Source: Mycobacterium intracellulare ATCC 13950 (GTDB taxonomy: Bacteria > Actinomycetota > Actinomycetes > Mycobacteriales > Mycobacteriaceae). Taken from it: DNA of 64,000 nucleotides. Shown piece after piece: positions 34,555 to 44,305 of the stretch. Below the pieces are notes generated by a model. That model ran no database searches. It saw nothing but the letters and a program-made list of their open reading frames with translations, and had not been told where the DNA came from. The stretch is from positions 2,232,001 to 2,296,000 of the forward strand of contig NC_016946.1 of the NCBI RefSeq assembly GCF_000277125.1. Direction: 5' to 3'. Numbering within the stretch: the stretch's first letter is position 1; each line of letters starts with the position of its first letter. The position numbers and the translations under genes were made by a program.

Positions 34555-35097
34555 TTAGGAGGTGTTGGTCAGCGCCGGGTCCGGTTTTGCCGACGACATC
34601 GATAGGAACCCGCGCACGCAGCGCGCGGCCAGCCACCAGTTCACCGGTTTCCTCATGTCCAGCCCGCCCAGGAGCTGTTTGACCATGGTCAGGCTGTCGA
34701 AGTAAATGCGTTCGCAGACAAGGGTTTCGGTGTCGTCGAAGACGAAGTAGGCGGTCATGCGGACACGGAATCGGCTGCCGGTCGGCGGGACCTTGCCCAG
34801 GTAGCCGCGGTGGGTGCCCATCAGCCAGAATTCGACGATCACCGCGTCGGCGCTGTGCCGCAGCGCGATGATTTCGTGATCCTGGTCGGGAAACGCCGTG
34901 CGGGTCTCGGCGTAGTAGCCGCGCACCGCCGCATCGCCGTCGTGCACGAGCATCTGGGGGATCAACTCGTAGCGCGGATGCGGGAACGTCGCCAAGACGT
35001 CGTCCCACGCCTGGCGGACCTCGTCATGAAAGTGGTCGAGCACGAGCTTCTGGCGCGCGGCCAGCACCTCGGGCGGCGGGAACGCGGGGATGGTCAC
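34555..35097 (-). CDS. SnoaL-like ester-cyclase-fold protein
   Basis: A 180-residue NTF2-fold protein with the SnoaL pattern: conserved AWDDVLATFPHPRYELIP near the start, and VIVEFWLMGTHRGYLGKVPPTGSRFRVRMTAYFVFD followed by ICYFD-like ...ERIYFDSLTMVKQLL. The family includes polyketide cyclases and small isomerase-like enzymes that act on hydrophobic substrates. It lies next to cyp124 on the same strand, 40 bases downstream of the P450 stop, and may act on the same substrate class. Confidence 0.75.
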   Translation of the reverse strand: MTIPAFPPPEVLAARQKLVLDHFHDEVRQAWDDVLATFPHPRYELIPQMLVHDGDAAVRGYYAETRTAFPDQDHEIIALRHSADAVIVEFWLMGTHRGYLGKVPPTGSRFRVRMTAYFVFDDTETLVCERIYFDSLTMVKQLLGGLDMRKPVNWWLAARCVRGFLSMSSAKPDPALTNTS

Positions 35098-35137
35098 GTG
35101 GTCAGCGTAAGCCCACGACCTCGCGATTAGAGGCGAC

Positions 35138-36445
35138 CTACCGCGGGGGAGTCCAGGCGACCGGCAGGGTCTTGATGCCGTGAATGAACTGCGACAGCAG
35201 CCGCGCGGGCTCGTCCGTCGCGACGATGTCGGGGATCTCGCGGCGCAATTCGTCGAAGACCACCCGGATTTCGCGACGAGCCAGGTTGGCGCCCAGGCAG
35301 AAATGCGCGCCCCCGCCGCCGAAGCCGAAATGGGGATTGGGGGTGCGCGCGACGTCGAAAAGCCAGGGATTGTCGAACGTCGACTCGTCGCGATTGGCCG
35401 AGTTGTACCACAGCGTGACCTTGTCGCCGGCCTTCATCTTGGTGCCGGACAGCTTGAAGTCCCGGGTCAGCGTGCGGCGCATGTAGATCACCGGGGACGC
35501 CCAGCGCACGATCTCCTCGACGGCGGTGGGCGTCAGGCGGTCGAAGTTGGACCACCACTTGTCCCGCTCGGCGGGGTAGCGCGACAGCGCCAGCACGCCG
35601 TGGCTGATCGCATTGCGCGTCGTCTCGTTGCCGGCCACCACCAACAGGATGAAGAACGACGCGATCTCGGCCGACGTGAGCCGTTCCCCGTCGACCTCGG
35701 CCTCCACCAGGCTGGTGGTCAGGTCGTCGTGGTGATTCGAACGCCGGTCCTCGGCGAGCGCGCTGGCGTAGGCGCCGATGTCCATCGACACCTGAAGGAA
35801 CTCCCCGAAGTCCGTGGCCAGGTCGGGGTCGCCGAACCCGAGAATCACGTTGGTCCAGTGGAAGATTCGCTGATGGTCCTCCTCCGGGATGCCCATCATG
35901 TCGCAGATGACCTGCAGCGGCAGCGGACCGGCGAGCTCGCCGACCAGCTCGGCCTCCCCGTCGGGATGGTTCGCGATCAGCGAGGCGACCAGCCGCCGGG
36001 CCCGCTCGCGGACCGACGCCTCGATGCGCGCCACCACTTTCGGGGTGAACGCGCGACTGACGATCGAGCGCAGCCGCTGGTGCCGCGGATCGTCGAGCAC
36101 GATCATCGAGCCGAAGTACTCGCTGATCTCCGGGGTGTTGTCGTTGATCGTGATGTTGGGGCTGGAGCTGAAGATGTCCGGATGACGGCTCGCGAAATAC
36201 ACATCGTCATGCTTGGTCAGCGCCCAGTGCCCGTTGCCCGGCTCGAACCCCTCGTACTCGACCGCGGGCCAGAACGAGATCGGCGCCTCGCGGCGCAGGG
36301 TGGCGAAGGTGCCGTCGCGGACGTCGTCGTCGAGCGCCCAGAAGTCCAGCGACTCGAGGTGGATGTCGGCCAGCGGGATCTCGGGCGGCGGCGCCCCGTT
36401 CGTCTGCGCCGCCAGGCCCTTTTTGGGACCCGTCTTGAGGCTCAC
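35138..36445 (-). CDS. cyp124: cytochrome P450 CYP124
   Basis: A 435-residue P450 closely resembling M. tuberculosis CYP124A1: N-terminal PPPEIPLADIHLESLDFWALDDDVRDGTFATLRREAPISFWP, the substrate-access region, the I-helix VAGNETTRNAIS, ExxR in EEIVRW, and the haem loop FGGGGAHFCLGANLARRE. CYP124 omega-hydroxylates methyl-branched lipids, including phytanic acid and cholesterol derivatives. Electrons come from ferredoxin. The name follows the close match of long segments recalled from the M. tuberculosis enzyme, so confidence in the orthology is high. Confidence 0.93.
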   Translation of the reverse strand: MSLKTGPKKGLAAQTNGAPPPEIPLADIHLESLDFWALDDDVRDGTFATLRREAPISFWPAVEYEGFEPGNGHWALTKHDDVYFASRHPDIFSSSPNITINDNTPEISEYFGSMIVLDDPRHQRLRSIVSRAFTPKVVARIEASVRERARRLVASLIANHPDGEAELVGELAGPLPLQVICDMMGIPEEDHQRIFHWTNVILGFGDPDLATDFGEFLQVSMDIGAYASALAEDRRSNHHDDLTTSLVEAEVDGERLTSAEIASFFILLVVAGNETTRNAISHGVLALSRYPAERDKWWSNFDRLTPTAVEEIVRWASPVIYMRRTLTRDFKLSGTKMKAGDKVTLWYNSANRDESTFDNPWLFDVARTPNPHFGFGGGGAHFCLGANLARREIRVVFDELRREIPDIVATDEPARLLSQFIHGIKTLPVAWTPPR

Positions 36446-36479
36446 CTAGACCTCCTCGTGTCGTGCGGGGGCGGCACGG

Positions 36480-36836
36480 TCAGTGGGTGCAGACCGTTCG
36501 GGCGGGCGTGCCGACCGTGGCCGTCGCCGCGCTGACCACGTTGCCGTCGACCAAGATCTTGCAGGAGATGGGGCCGGGCCCCTGCGCGCTGATCGTGAAC
36601 ACCTCGCCACCGAACCCGGTGAACTCCGTCGACCACGGCAGCGGCGCATTCACCTGATGCAGCTGCCCGGTGTCGGTTTGGTAGTAGATGAATTCGGCGA
36701 CCGCGGGCCCGTTGACCTCGTAGCGGATCTGCGGCATCTGGGGCAGCGCGTGGGCCACGCCGCCGGCATTCGCGAACCCTAAACCGACGGCCAACACGAT
36801 CGCAGGTCCGGTGAGGTGCTTCGTCATGAATTGCAT
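36480..36836 (-). CDS. MmpS-like secreted protein
   Basis: A 118-residue protein with an N-terminal signal (MQFMTKHLTGPAIVLAVGLGFANAGGVAHA). The mature part (IRYEVNGPAVAEFIYYQTDTG ... GEVFTISAQGPGPISCKILVDGNVVS) matches the soluble beta-rich domain of the MmpS family. True MmpS proteins have a membrane anchor and pair with an MmpL exporter; this one lacks an MmpL gene nearby. Two cysteines (CKILVDG, and the C-terminal CTH) could form a disulfide. Function inferred only by fold. Confidence 0.7.
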   Translation of the reverse strand: MQFMTKHLTGPAIVLAVGLGFANAGGVAHALPQMPQIRYEVNGPAVAEFIYYQTDTGQLHQVNAPLPWSTEFTGFGGEVFTISAQGPGPISCKILVDGNVVSAATATVGTPARTVCTH

Positions 36837-36917
36837 CGTGTCACCACGGGCGACGGTAGGGAAGCTTAATGTGAAGTTCCAAGCGGGGGCTGGTGAGTGG
36901 AAAGGTGGCGTAAAGGC

Positions 36918-38003
36918 ATGGCGGGACACGGCTCAAAGCGCGTGGTGGTGTTCGGCACCGGCTTCGTCGGCAAGATGGTGATCCCCGAGATCGTCAAACA
37001 CGCCTCGTTCGAGTTGGTGGGCGTCGGCGTCAGCAACCCGAACAAGGTCGGCCGCGACGTCGGCGAGATCTGCGGAATGGGCGAGAAGGTGGGCATTCTC
37101 GCGACCGACGACATCGACGCCCTGATCGCCCTGAAGCCCGATGCGCTGGTGCATTACGGCCCGACGGCCATGCACGCCAAAGAGAACATCGGGCTGATCA
37201 CCCGGTTCCTGCGGGCCGGCATCGACGTGTGCTCGACGGCGATGACCCCGTGGGTGTGGCCGACGATGCACCTGAACCCGCCGAACTGGATCGAGCCGAT
37301 CACCGAGGCCTGCGAACTGGGTGAGTCGTCCTGCTTCACCACCGGCATCGACCCCGGATTCGCCAACGACCTCTTCCCGATGACGTTGATGGGCCTGACG
37401 TCGGAGGTGCGGCGGGTGCGCGCGTCCGAACTGCTGGACTACACCAACTACGAGGGTGACTACGAATTCGAGATGGGCATCGGTCGCGAGCCCGAATTCA
37501 CGCCGATGCTGCAGGACCGCGACATGCTGATCTTCGCGTGGGGCGCCACCGTCCCGATGATCGCCCACGCCGCCGGCATCATGCTCGACGAGATCACCAC
37601 CACCTGGGACAAGTGGGTGACACCGACGGAGCGCAACTCGGCCCGCGGCGTCATCAAGCCCGGCCACGTCGCCGCCGTCCGGTTCACCATCAACGGCGTC
37701 TACCAGGGCGAGACCCGCATCCAGCTCGAACACGTCAACCGCATCGGACTCGACGCCGCCCCGGACTGGCCGCGGGGCCACGACAACGACGTCTACCGCG
37801 TGGACATCGAGGGGACCCCGAGCATCTTCCAGGAGACCGCGTTCCGGTTCACCGACGGCTCCGGCCGCGACGCCGCCGCGGCCGGCTGCCTGGCCACCGG
37901 GTTGCGGGCCCTCAACGCCGTGCCGGCGGTCAACGACCTGCGGCCGGGCTGGGTCACCCCGCTCGACCTGCCACTCATCGCCGGGGCCGGCAACATTCGC
38001 TGA
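36918..38003 (+). CDS. DapB-like NAD(P)-dependent dehydrogenase
   Basis: A 361-residue protein. The N-terminal Rossmann motif VVVFGTGFVGKMVIPEIVKHA is clear, followed by DALVHYGPTAMHAKENI and a long C-terminal domain with GHVAAVRFTINGVYQGETRIQLEHVNRIG. The family includes dihydrodipicolinate-reductase-like and 2,4-diaminopentanoate dehydrogenases; mycobacteria carry several of unknown role. Start at 36918 (MAGHGSKR) is preferred over an upstream GTG at 36897. It is divergent from the MmpS-like gene. Substrate unknown. Confidence 0.78.
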   Translation: MAGHGSKRVVVFGTGFVGKMVIPEIVKHASFELVGVGVSNPNKVGRDVGEICGMGEKVGILATDDIDALIALKPDALVHYGPTAMHAKENIGLITRFLRAGIDVCSTAMTPWVWPTMHLNPPNWIEPITEACELGESSCFTTGIDPGFANDLFPMTLMGLTSEVRRVRASELLDYTNYEGDYEFEMGIGREPEFTPMLQDRDMLIFAWGATVPMIAHAAGIMLDEITTTWDKWVTPTERNSARGVIKPGHVAAVRFTINGVYQGETRIQLEHVNRIGLDAAPDWPRGHDNDVYRVDIEGTPSIFQETAFRFTDGSGRDAAAAGCLATGLRALNAVPAVNDLRPGWVTPLDLPLIAGAGNIR

Positions 38004-38112
38004 CCGGCGCACAGCCGTCACATAGCCGCCACCGACACGCGATACAGGATTTGGCGGCACAATAGCGGCTAGCCGGATGCGAATTGGTGCTGCGAACAAC
38101 GGGGATGGAACT

Positions 38113-39825
38113 ATGGCCAATGGAGCTGGGACCGCACTGGGCCTATCGATCGGTGTCACCAACCTGGCGGCCGCGACCTCCGATAACGCCATCACCCGCA
38201 AACCCGTCCTGACCCTGTATCCGGACCGGCCCGCCGAGATCGGCATCCCCGCCGAAAACCCCCGCCTGCAGGGGCCGGGCGTGGTGCTCACCGGCTTCGT
38301 GAACCGCGTCGGCGACCCGCGCGGCGTCGTGGCCCCCGACGGCTCGGTGCACCGCGGCGAGGTGTTGCTCGCCGACGGGTTGCGGGCGCTGGCCTACGCC
38401 GCGACCGGCGGACGCCCGCTGCCCGACGACGTCGCGGTCACCTACCCGGCCCATTGGGAGTCGCCGGCGGTGGAGGCCCTGGGCGCCGCCCTGGGCGAAA
38501 TCCCCGAATGGTCGGGGCGCGCGCGCCCGATCCTGTTGATTCCCGACGCGGCCGCGACGCTGCTCGCCGTGCGGACCAACCCGGGCATACCGGCGCGCGG
38601 GACCGTCGCGGTGTGCGATTTCGGCGGCAGCGGCACCAGCATCACGTTGATGGACGCCGACGGTGACTACCGGGCGGTGGCGCCGACCGTGCGGCACCGC
38701 GACTTCTCCGGCGACCTGATCGACCAGGCGCTGCTGGGCGTCGTGGTGGCCAACATGCCGACCACCGGCGCGTTCCCGACGGGCACGGCGGCGATCGGCT
38801 CGCTGAGCCGGCTGCGCACCGGGTGCCGGATCGCCAAGGAACAGCTGTCCTCGAGCGCCGCGACGACGCTGACCAATGGGCTGACCGGGGCGCAAGGTGA
38901 AATCCGGCTCGCCCGACACGAACTCGACGACGCGATCCGACCGGCGCTGACCGGCTTCCTCGCGCGGCTGGATGAAACGTTGGCGCGCAACGGAATCCGC
39001 GACCTCGTCGCGGTGGTGTCGTCGGGGGGCGGGGCGAACCTCCCGGCCATCACGACCACGCTGGCGCGGCATCTCCGTGTCCCGGTCGCCACCACGCCGC
39101 GGCCCCAACTCACCGCGGCGGTCGGCGCCGCGCTGCGGGTGGCGCGCGGCGCCGGCGATGCGACGTCCGCGGCGCCCGCCGTGCCCGCCGCCCCCGCGAC
39201 CGCGACGGCTCGGGCGGCGAGGCCCGACCGCACCGCGACAACCCAACTGCCGCCCGCGGGCCCAACGCCGATGCCGATCCGGGCCTGGTCGGCCACGGCC
39301 CACCAGTCGCGCGTCATGCCGGCCGGTGACGCGGAGGCACCGACCACCCGGATCGCCGCCCCGGCCGCGCGGCGCAAGGGGCTGTTCGCCCGGTGGCGCC
39401 TGCTGCCGGCGGCCGCCGTCCTGGTCACCGCCGCGGCGGTGCTGCTGGTGGGGGCCGCGCTGGCGGTCGGGCTGAACCCGCCGGACAAATCGGCGACGAC
39501 ACCCGCCCCGGCGGTGACAAGCACGCCGCCGGCGCCCGCGAGCGCGACCGCGCAACCCGGGCCCGTGGACGTCCCGGTGCCGTCGACCTCCGACACCAAC
39601 CCGCCGGCCGAGACCGAGACGCCGATGACCACGACGCCGCGGGCGACTCCCCAGGCGGCCCCGCCCCCGCGCCCGGCAGCTCCGCGCCGCGTGGCCGTCC
39701 CGCCCATTCCACCGATTCCCGGGCTCAACGAGCCCATCCCCGGGCTCGACCGGGTCAACCAGATCCTTCAGGAGATCCAGGGCGGCCTGGGCGTCAACGC
39801 ACTCGGGCCGTTACCCGCCCGCTGA
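38113..39825 (+). CDS. actin-fold N-terminal, proline-rich membrane protein (Rv2264c-like)
   Basis: A 570-residue protein resembling M. tuberculosis Rv2264c. Residues about 1-350 have an Hsp70/actin-type ATPase fold: LGLSIGVTNLAAATSD at the start, AVCDFGGSGTSITLMDADG (phosphate-2-like) and VAVVSSGGGANLPAI (adenosine-like). Then an Ala/Pro-rich linker, one membrane helix (LPAAAVLVTAAAVLLVGAALAVGL, about residues 430-455) and a Pro/Thr-rich external tail. ATPase activity is inferred from fold. The ATG at 38113 (MANGAGTALG) is chosen over one 36 bases upstream. Function unknown. Confidence 0.75.
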   Translation: MANGAGTALGLSIGVTNLAAATSDNAITRKPVLTLYPDRPAEIGIPAENPRLQGPGVVLTGFVNRVGDPRGVVAPDGSVHRGEVLLADGLRALAYAATGGRPLPDDVAVTYPAHWESPAVEALGAALGEIPEWSGRARPILLIPDAAATLLAVRTNPGIPARGTVAVCDFGGSGTSITLMDADGDYRAVAPTVRHRDFSGDLIDQALLGVVVANMPTTGAFPTGTAAIGSLSRLRTGCRIAKEQLSSSAATTLTNGLTGAQGEIRLARHELDDAIRPALTGFLARLDETLARNGIRDLVAVVSSGGGANLPAITTTLARHLRVPVATTPRPQLTAAVGAALRVARGAGDATSAAPAVPAAPATATARAARPDRTATTQLPPAGPTPMPIRAWSATAHQSRVMPAGDAEAPTTRIAAPAARRKGLFARWRLLPAAAVLVTAAAVLLVGAALAVGLNPPDKSATTPAPAVTSTPPAPASATAQPGPVDVPVPSTSDTNPPAETETPMTTTPRATPQAAPPPRPAAPRRVAVPPIPPIPGLNEPIPGLDRVNQILQEIQGGLGVNALGPLPAR

Positions 39826-39861
39826 ACGACCCTTACCCGCCACCGGGGGCCGGTACACGAA

Positions 39862-40230
39862 TTACCTTTCGGTGATACGTTTTTCGCCTTTGTTCTCCGC
39901 GGTGGCGGCTTCCCTCAGCACCTCGTTGAGGGCCTTGTCCTTCTCGATCTGGTCCTGCAGATCCTTCTGCTCGCGGCCGTCGTCGTCCTTGGCCTGGGAG
40001 TCCGTGCCCTCGGCGACTTCATGCTTCGGGTTACCGTCCTCGTCCAACCATTCGTTGACGGCGGTGCCGGACACGCTCCCGCCGGTGCCGGGCAGCACGA
40101 TCGTGGGCTTGTCCTTGTAGGCCTCCATCATCTTGGCGGCCTCTTCTTTGTCGTCCTCGTCCGGCTCCGGCTTCTCGGTCAGTCGTTGCTCGTCGTCCTG
40201 ACCGGACGATTTGTCGTCCTGCACGCTCAT
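39862..40230 (-). CDS. acidic low-complexity protein of unknown function
   Basis: A 122-residue, strongly acidic protein (MSVQDDKSSGQDDEQRLTEKPEPDEDDKEEAAKMMEAYKDKPTIVLPGTGG, ending KGEKRITER). No membrane segment or known domain. Its charge suggests a disordered N-terminus followed by a helical C-terminus. Start 40230 has a GGGGGT ribosome site at seven bases. Not recognised. Confidence 0.6.
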   Translation of the reverse strand: MSVQDDKSSGQDDEQRLTEKPEPDEDDKEEAAKMMEAYKDKPTIVLPGTGGSVSGTAVNEWLDEDGNPKHEVAEGTDSQAKDDDGREQKDLQDQIEKDKALNEVLREAATAENKGEKRITER

Positions 40231-40304
40231 GCATCTACCCCCTTGCATCGCAGATTCGACGATGGCGGGGGATTACCCGTTGCGCGGCTGTGCCGAAACT
40301 CTCC

Positions 40305-41399
40305 TCAGCGCGCCCCGTCGCCCTTGACCAGCACAACCAGGGCCTGCGGGATCCGCATCGGCTCGGGTGCGCTGGACAGCCGCTCGGCGACCGCGGCCTG
40401 CAGCTGCTCGACGAACTGCCCGGCCCGTGGGTCGTGGATGCCGCCGTCGAGCGCGCGCACCAGGGCGGGGAACAGCGCGGACCGCGCGAAGGCGGCCCAC
40501 TGGGCGCCGAAGGCGTGGGCGTCGTGGTCGGACTGGAAGCGGGCCCAGAATCGATCCTCGGCGTTGAAGATCTCGAGGTGCTCGATCATCAGCCCTTCGA
40601 ACCGCCCCTTGGGCGCGAACGGCGCGCGAAAATCCTTCTCGGTGCGGGCAAAGGTGGGAATTGTCATGCGCCGCAGCTCATCTGGGCTCAGCAGGCCGTC
40701 GCGTCGCTGCTCGTCCAGCGCGCCGACGATCGCGTCGAGCAGCGGCGCGAAGCCCGCCGTCTCGTCCTCGTCGGCCGCCAGCGTCAGCGCCACCAGCCGG
40801 CCCTCGGGCGCCAATTCGCGCCCGCGGAACGCCACGAAGTTGTGCCAGTCCAGGGCGGCCTGGTCGGAATAGGCGGATCGCACCGCGTCGTCGGCGGTGC
40901 ACGAGACGTGCACGTGATCGGGCACCTCGCAGGGCGTTCGGCTCAGCCACTGCGTCGCCCAGGACGTCCAGCCCAGGTTGACGGTCTTGGACGGGACGAT
41001 CTGGTTGTAGAAGGACCGGCCGATCGCCGAGGTGAACGTGGCCCCGTCGAGGTGCAGGTAGCTTTCGGGGTCGTCGGCCACCGTGCCGAACAGCGCCGTG
41101 AAGTCGTTGCGCGGTACGTCGGTGTGCGCCACCAGGATTGCGTGGTCGTGGCTGGTGCGCCGGCGCAACACCGCGATGGCCGCCGACAGCGGCCGCAGCG
41201 AATTGTGGCCGTTGGCGGCGCCGTAGTCGGCGAGGACCATCGGCTGTGGAGACCGGGGCAGCGCAACCTGTTCGGCGGCCCGCTCGAACACCGCGATCGC
41301 CTTCGCCAACCCGGCCGCCCGCAGCCGCGACGCCTCGCTGAAGGTCGGCTCGGGGCGGACCACAATGCTCGATTCGGGCATCGGCGGTTCAGGCTGCAT
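40305..41399 (-). CDS. SABATH-family carboxyl methyltransferase
   Basis: A 364-residue SAM-dependent methyltransferase of the SABATH type: the SAM-binding segment MVLADYGAANGHNSLRPL, then RSFYNQIVPSKTVNLGWTSWATQWLSR, the aromatic-rich substrate-pocket segment typical of the family. SABATH enzymes methylate carboxyl or ring-N groups of salicylate, benzoate, jasmonate or farnesoate in plants and actinobacteria. Substrate not predictable here. Not a core mycobacterial gene in M. tuberculosis at this locus. Confidence 0.75.
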   Translation of the reverse strand: MQPEPPMPESSIVVRPEPTFSEASRLRAAGLAKAIAVFERAAEQVALPRSPQPMVLADYGAANGHNSLRPLSAAIAVLRRRTSHDHAILVAHTDVPRNDFTALFGTVADDPESYLHLDGATFTSAIGRSFYNQIVPSKTVNLGWTSWATQWLSRTPCEVPDHVHVSCTADDAVRSAYSDQAALDWHNFVAFRGRELAPEGRLVALTLAADEDETAGFAPLLDAIVGALDEQRRDGLLSPDELRRMTIPTFARTEKDFRAPFAPKGRFEGLMIEHLEIFNAEDRFWARFQSDHDAHAFGAQWAAFARSALFPALVRALDGGIHDPRAGQFVEQLQAAVAERLSSAPEPMRIPQALVVLVKGDGAR

Positions 41400-41459
41400 A
41401 GGGCAACGATAGTGGTTGGGCTGGTGGTCAGTTCGGCGTGGCGAGCGGGCCGGGCGATG

Positions 41460-42083
41460 TCAGTGGCCGCGCGCCACCCATTCCTCGTAGTGCACGATCT
41501 CGTCACCGATGGTGGTGCTGTCGCCGTGGCCGGTGTGCACCACGGTATCGCCGGGCAGGGTGCCCAGCCGCCCGGAGATCGACTGCAGGATGGTCGGGAA
41601 ATCCGAATAGGAACGCCCCGTGGCGCCCGGCCCGCCGGAGAACAGGGTGTCCCCGCTGAACACCACACCGAGCTCGGGGGCGAACCAGCACACCGAGCCG
41701 GGGGAGTGCCCCGGCGTGTGCAGAGCCAGCAGCTCGGTGCCGGCGATGTCGATCGTGTCGCCGTCGGCGATCGTGCGGAAGTCCTTGTCCGGGTGGGTCA
41801 TTCGCCACAACACGTCGTCGCCGGGGTGCAGCAGGACCGGCGCGTCCAGGGCCGCGCCGAGTTCGGGGGCCACCGTGACGTGGTCGTTGTGCCCGTGGGT
41901 GCAGACCACCGCGACGACGTTGCGCTGACCGACCGCGGCCAGGATGGGCTCGGCGGCGTGCGCGGCGTCGAACACCACGACGTCGGAGTCGTCGCCGACG
42001 ATCCAGATGTTGTTGTCGACTTCCCAACTGCCGCCGTCGAGTTCGAACGTTCCGTGGGTGACCAGGCGTTCGATCGCCGCCAT
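41460..42083 (-). CDS. MBL-fold hydrolase (Rv2260-like)
   Basis: A 207-residue metallo-beta-lactamase-fold protein. Metal ligands: THGHNDHV (HxHxDH), HTPGHSPGSV, FSGDTLF and a closing HTGHGDST. It lies next to mscR, with start and stop overlapping by one base (the stop of mscR and ATG of this gene share a base), as Rv2259-Rv2260 in M. tuberculosis. A likely role is hydrolysis of the S-formylmycothiol-type thioester made by MscR; this is inference from context. Confidence 0.85.
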   Translation of the reverse strand: MAAIERLVTHGTFELDGGSWEVDNNIWIVGDDSDVVVFDAAHAAEPILAAVGQRNVVAVVCTHGHNDHVTVAPELGAALDAPVLLHPGDDVLWRMTHPDKDFRTIADGDTIDIAGTELLALHTPGHSPGSVCWFAPELGVVFSGDTLFSGGPGATGRSYSDFPTILQSISGRLGTLPGDTVVHTGHGDSTTIGDEIVHYEEWVARGH

Positions 42084-43168
42084 CAGAGCACCACCACCGA
42101 GCGCAGCACTTCGCCGCGGTGCATCTTGTGGAACGCCTCCTCGATGTCGCCGAGCCCGATGCGTTCGGAGACGAACTGCTCGAGCGGGAGCCGGCCCTGC
42201 AGGTACAGGTCGATCAGCGTGGGGAAGTCGCGTTCGGGCAGGCAGTCGCCGTACCACGACGACTTCAGCGAGCCGCCGTGGCTGAAGAAGTCCACCAAGG
42301 GCATTTCCAGCGTCATGTCGGGGGTCGGAACACCCACCAGCACAACGGTTCCGGCGAGATCGCGCGCGTAGAAGGCCTGCTTGTAGGTTTCGGGGCGGCC
42401 CACCGCGTCGATCACCACGTTCGCGCCGAACCCGTCGGTGAGGTCGGCGATGGTGGTGACCACATCGAGTTCGCGGGCGTTGACGGTGTGCGTGGCGCCG
42501 AACTTGCGGGCCCAGTCCAGCTTGGTGTTGTCGGTGTCCACGGCGATGATGCGCCGCGCGCCCACCAGCGCCGCCCCGGCGATCGCGGCATCGCCCACCC
42601 CGCCGCAGCCGATCACCGCGACGGTGTCGTCCCGGGTGACGGCGCCGGTGTTGATCGCCGCGCCCAGTCCGGCCATCACGCCGCAGCCCAGCAGACCCGC
42701 GACCGCGGGGTCGGCCTCGGGATTGACCTTGGTGCACTGGCCGGCGGCCACCAGCGTCTTGTCGGCGAACGCCCCGATGCCCAGCGCGGGCGTCAGCTCG
42801 GTGCCGTCGGTCAGCGTCATCTTCTGGGTGGCGTTGAAGGTGTCGAAGCACAGGTGCGGTCGCCCGCGCTTGCAGGCCCGGCACTGCCCGCACACCGCGC
42901 GCCAATTCAGGATCACGAAGTCGCCCGGCGCCACGGCGGTCACGTCCGGCCCGACGGCCTCGACCCGGCCGGCGGCCTCGTGGCCGAGCAAAAACGGGTA
43001 CTCGTCGTTGATGCCGCCCTCGCGGTAGGTCAGGTCGGTGTGGCACACCCCGCAGGCGATCACGTCGACGAGAGCCTCACCCGGCCCGGGGTCCGGGACG
43101 ACGATGTCGACCAACTCGACGGGCTCGCCCTTCTCGCGTGAAATCACGCCGCGCACTGTCTGACTCAT
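42083..43168 (-). CDS. mscR: mycothiol-dependent formaldehyde dehydrogenase / S-nitrosomycothiol reductase MscR
   Basis: A 361-residue zinc alcohol dehydrogenase almost identical in layout to M. tuberculosis Rv2259 (MscR/AdhE2). Catalytic zinc residues: CGVCHTDL and GHEAAGR; structural zinc: [18 protein letters not shown]-binding [14 protein letters not shown]. It oxidises S-hydroxymethylmycothiol (formaldehyde adduct) and reduces S-nitrosomycothiol, so it handles formaldehyde and nitric oxide stress. Start ATG at 43168 gives the same length as the M. tuberculosis protein. Divergent from the Rv2258c-type gene. Confidence 0.95.
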   Translation of the reverse strand: MSQTVRGVISREKGEPVELVDIVVPDPGPGEALVDVIACGVCHTDLTYREGGINDEYPFLLGHEAAGRVEAVGPDVTAVAPGDFVILNWRAVCGQCRACKRGRPHLCFDTFNATQKMTLTDGTELTPALGIGAFADKTLVAAGQCTKVNPEADPAVAGLLGCGVMAGLGAAINTGAVTRDDTVAVIGCGGVGDAAIAGAALVGARRIIAVDTDNTKLDWARKFGATHTVNARELDVVTTIADLTDGFGANVVIDAVGRPETYKQAFYARDLAGTVVLVGVPTPDMTLEMPLVDFFSHGGSLKSSWYGDCLPERDFPTLIDLYLQGRLPLEQFVSERIGLGDIEEAFHKMHRGEVLRSVVVL

Positions 43169-43246
43169 GGGCTCCAACCTACTGATCGCCGCCATACATC
43201 TCGCGGCGGGCCGTCCGCCCATCGGGCCGGTGTAGCGTCGCAGGGC

Positions 43247-44305
43247 GTGACGGCCAGGGAGACCACCGAAGAATTCACCGAACGCATCGCCGCGACCCTC
43301 GACGGTGCCAGCCTCACAATCCTGTTGAGCATCGGGCACCAGACCGGCCTGCTCGACACCATGGCCGGCCTGCCGCCGTCGACCAGCGCGCAGATCGCCG
43401 ACGCCGCCGGGCTCGACGAGCGCTACGTCCGCGAGTGGCTGGGCGGCATGACCACCGGGCGCGTGGTGGAGTACGACGCCGACACCGCCACCTACTCGCT
43501 GCCCGCGCACCGCGCCGGCGTGCTGACCCGCGCCGCCGGGCCCCAAAACCTCGCCGTGGTGGCCCAATTCCTGCCGCTGCTCGGCGAGGTCGAGCAGAAG
43601 ATCATCGGCTGCTTCCGCGCGGGCGGCGGCCTGCCCTACAGCGAATTCCCGCGCTTCCACCAGCTGATGGCCGAGGAGAGCGGCGCGATGTACGACGCCT
43701 CGCTCGTCGACGTCGTGCTGCCGTTGGTGGACGGCCTCGTCGAGCGGCTGCGCGCCGGCGCCGACGTGGCCGACTTCGGCTGCGGCAGCGGCCACGCCGT
43801 CAACGTGATGGCACAGGCGTTTCCGGCGAGCCGCTTCACCGGGATCGACTTCTCCGAGCAGGCCATCGCCACCGGCATCCGCGAGGCCGCCGACCGTGGC
43901 CTGACGAATGCCACGTTCGAAAGCCACGATCTGTCCGAGTTGGACAAGCCCGAAGCCTACGACGTCATCACCGTGTTCGACGCCATTCACGATCAGGCCC
44001 GGCCGGCGCGGGTGCTCGAGAACATCTACCGGGCGCTGCGGCCCGGGGGCGTCCTGCTGATGGCCGACATCAAGGCGTCGAGCCGGCTGGAGGAGAACGT
44101 CGGCGTGCCGATGAGCACCTACCTGTACACGACGTCGCTGATGCACTGCATGACGGTGTCGCTCGCGCTCGACGGCGCCGGGCTGGGCACCGCGTGGGGA
44201 ACGCAGCTGGCCGTCGCGATGCTCGGCGACGCCGGGTTCGACGATGTGCGGGTCGCCGGGATCGAGGCGGACCCGATCAACAACTACTACATCGCCCGAA
44301 AGTGA
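43247..44305 (+). CDS. winged-helix plus methyltransferase protein (Rv2258c-like)
   Basis: A 352-residue class I SAM-dependent methyltransferase with an N-terminal winged-helix-like domain (residues about 25-95, [31 protein letters not shown]). The SAM-binding motif is [19 protein letters not shown], and [15 protein letters not shown] is the post-II segment. Architecture and length match M. tuberculosis Rv2258c. GTG start at 43247. Its stop overlaps the next start by one base, so it is in operon with the beta-lactamase-fold gene. Substrate unknown. Confidence 0.88.
   Translation: MTARETTEEFTERIAATLDGASLTILLSIGHQTGLLDTMAGLPPSTSAQIADAAGLDERYVREWLGGMTTGRVVEYDADTATYSLPAHRAGVLTRAAGPQNLAVVAQFLPLLGEVEQKIIGCFRAGGGLPYSEFPRFHQLMAEESGAMYDASLVDVVLPLVDGLVERLRAGADVADFGCGSGHAVNVMAQAFPASRFTGIDFSEQAIATGIREAADRGLTNATFESHDLSELDKPEAYDVITVFDAIHDQARPARVLENIYRALRPGGVLLMADIKASSRLEENVGVPMSTYLYTTSLMHCMTVSLALDGAGLGTAWGTQLAVAMLGDAGFDDVRVAGIEADPINNYYIARK

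Noticed and set aside
36837..36929. Longer start for the MmpS-like gene
   Set aside because: The extra 31 residues do not form a signal peptide, whereas the ATG at 36836 does.
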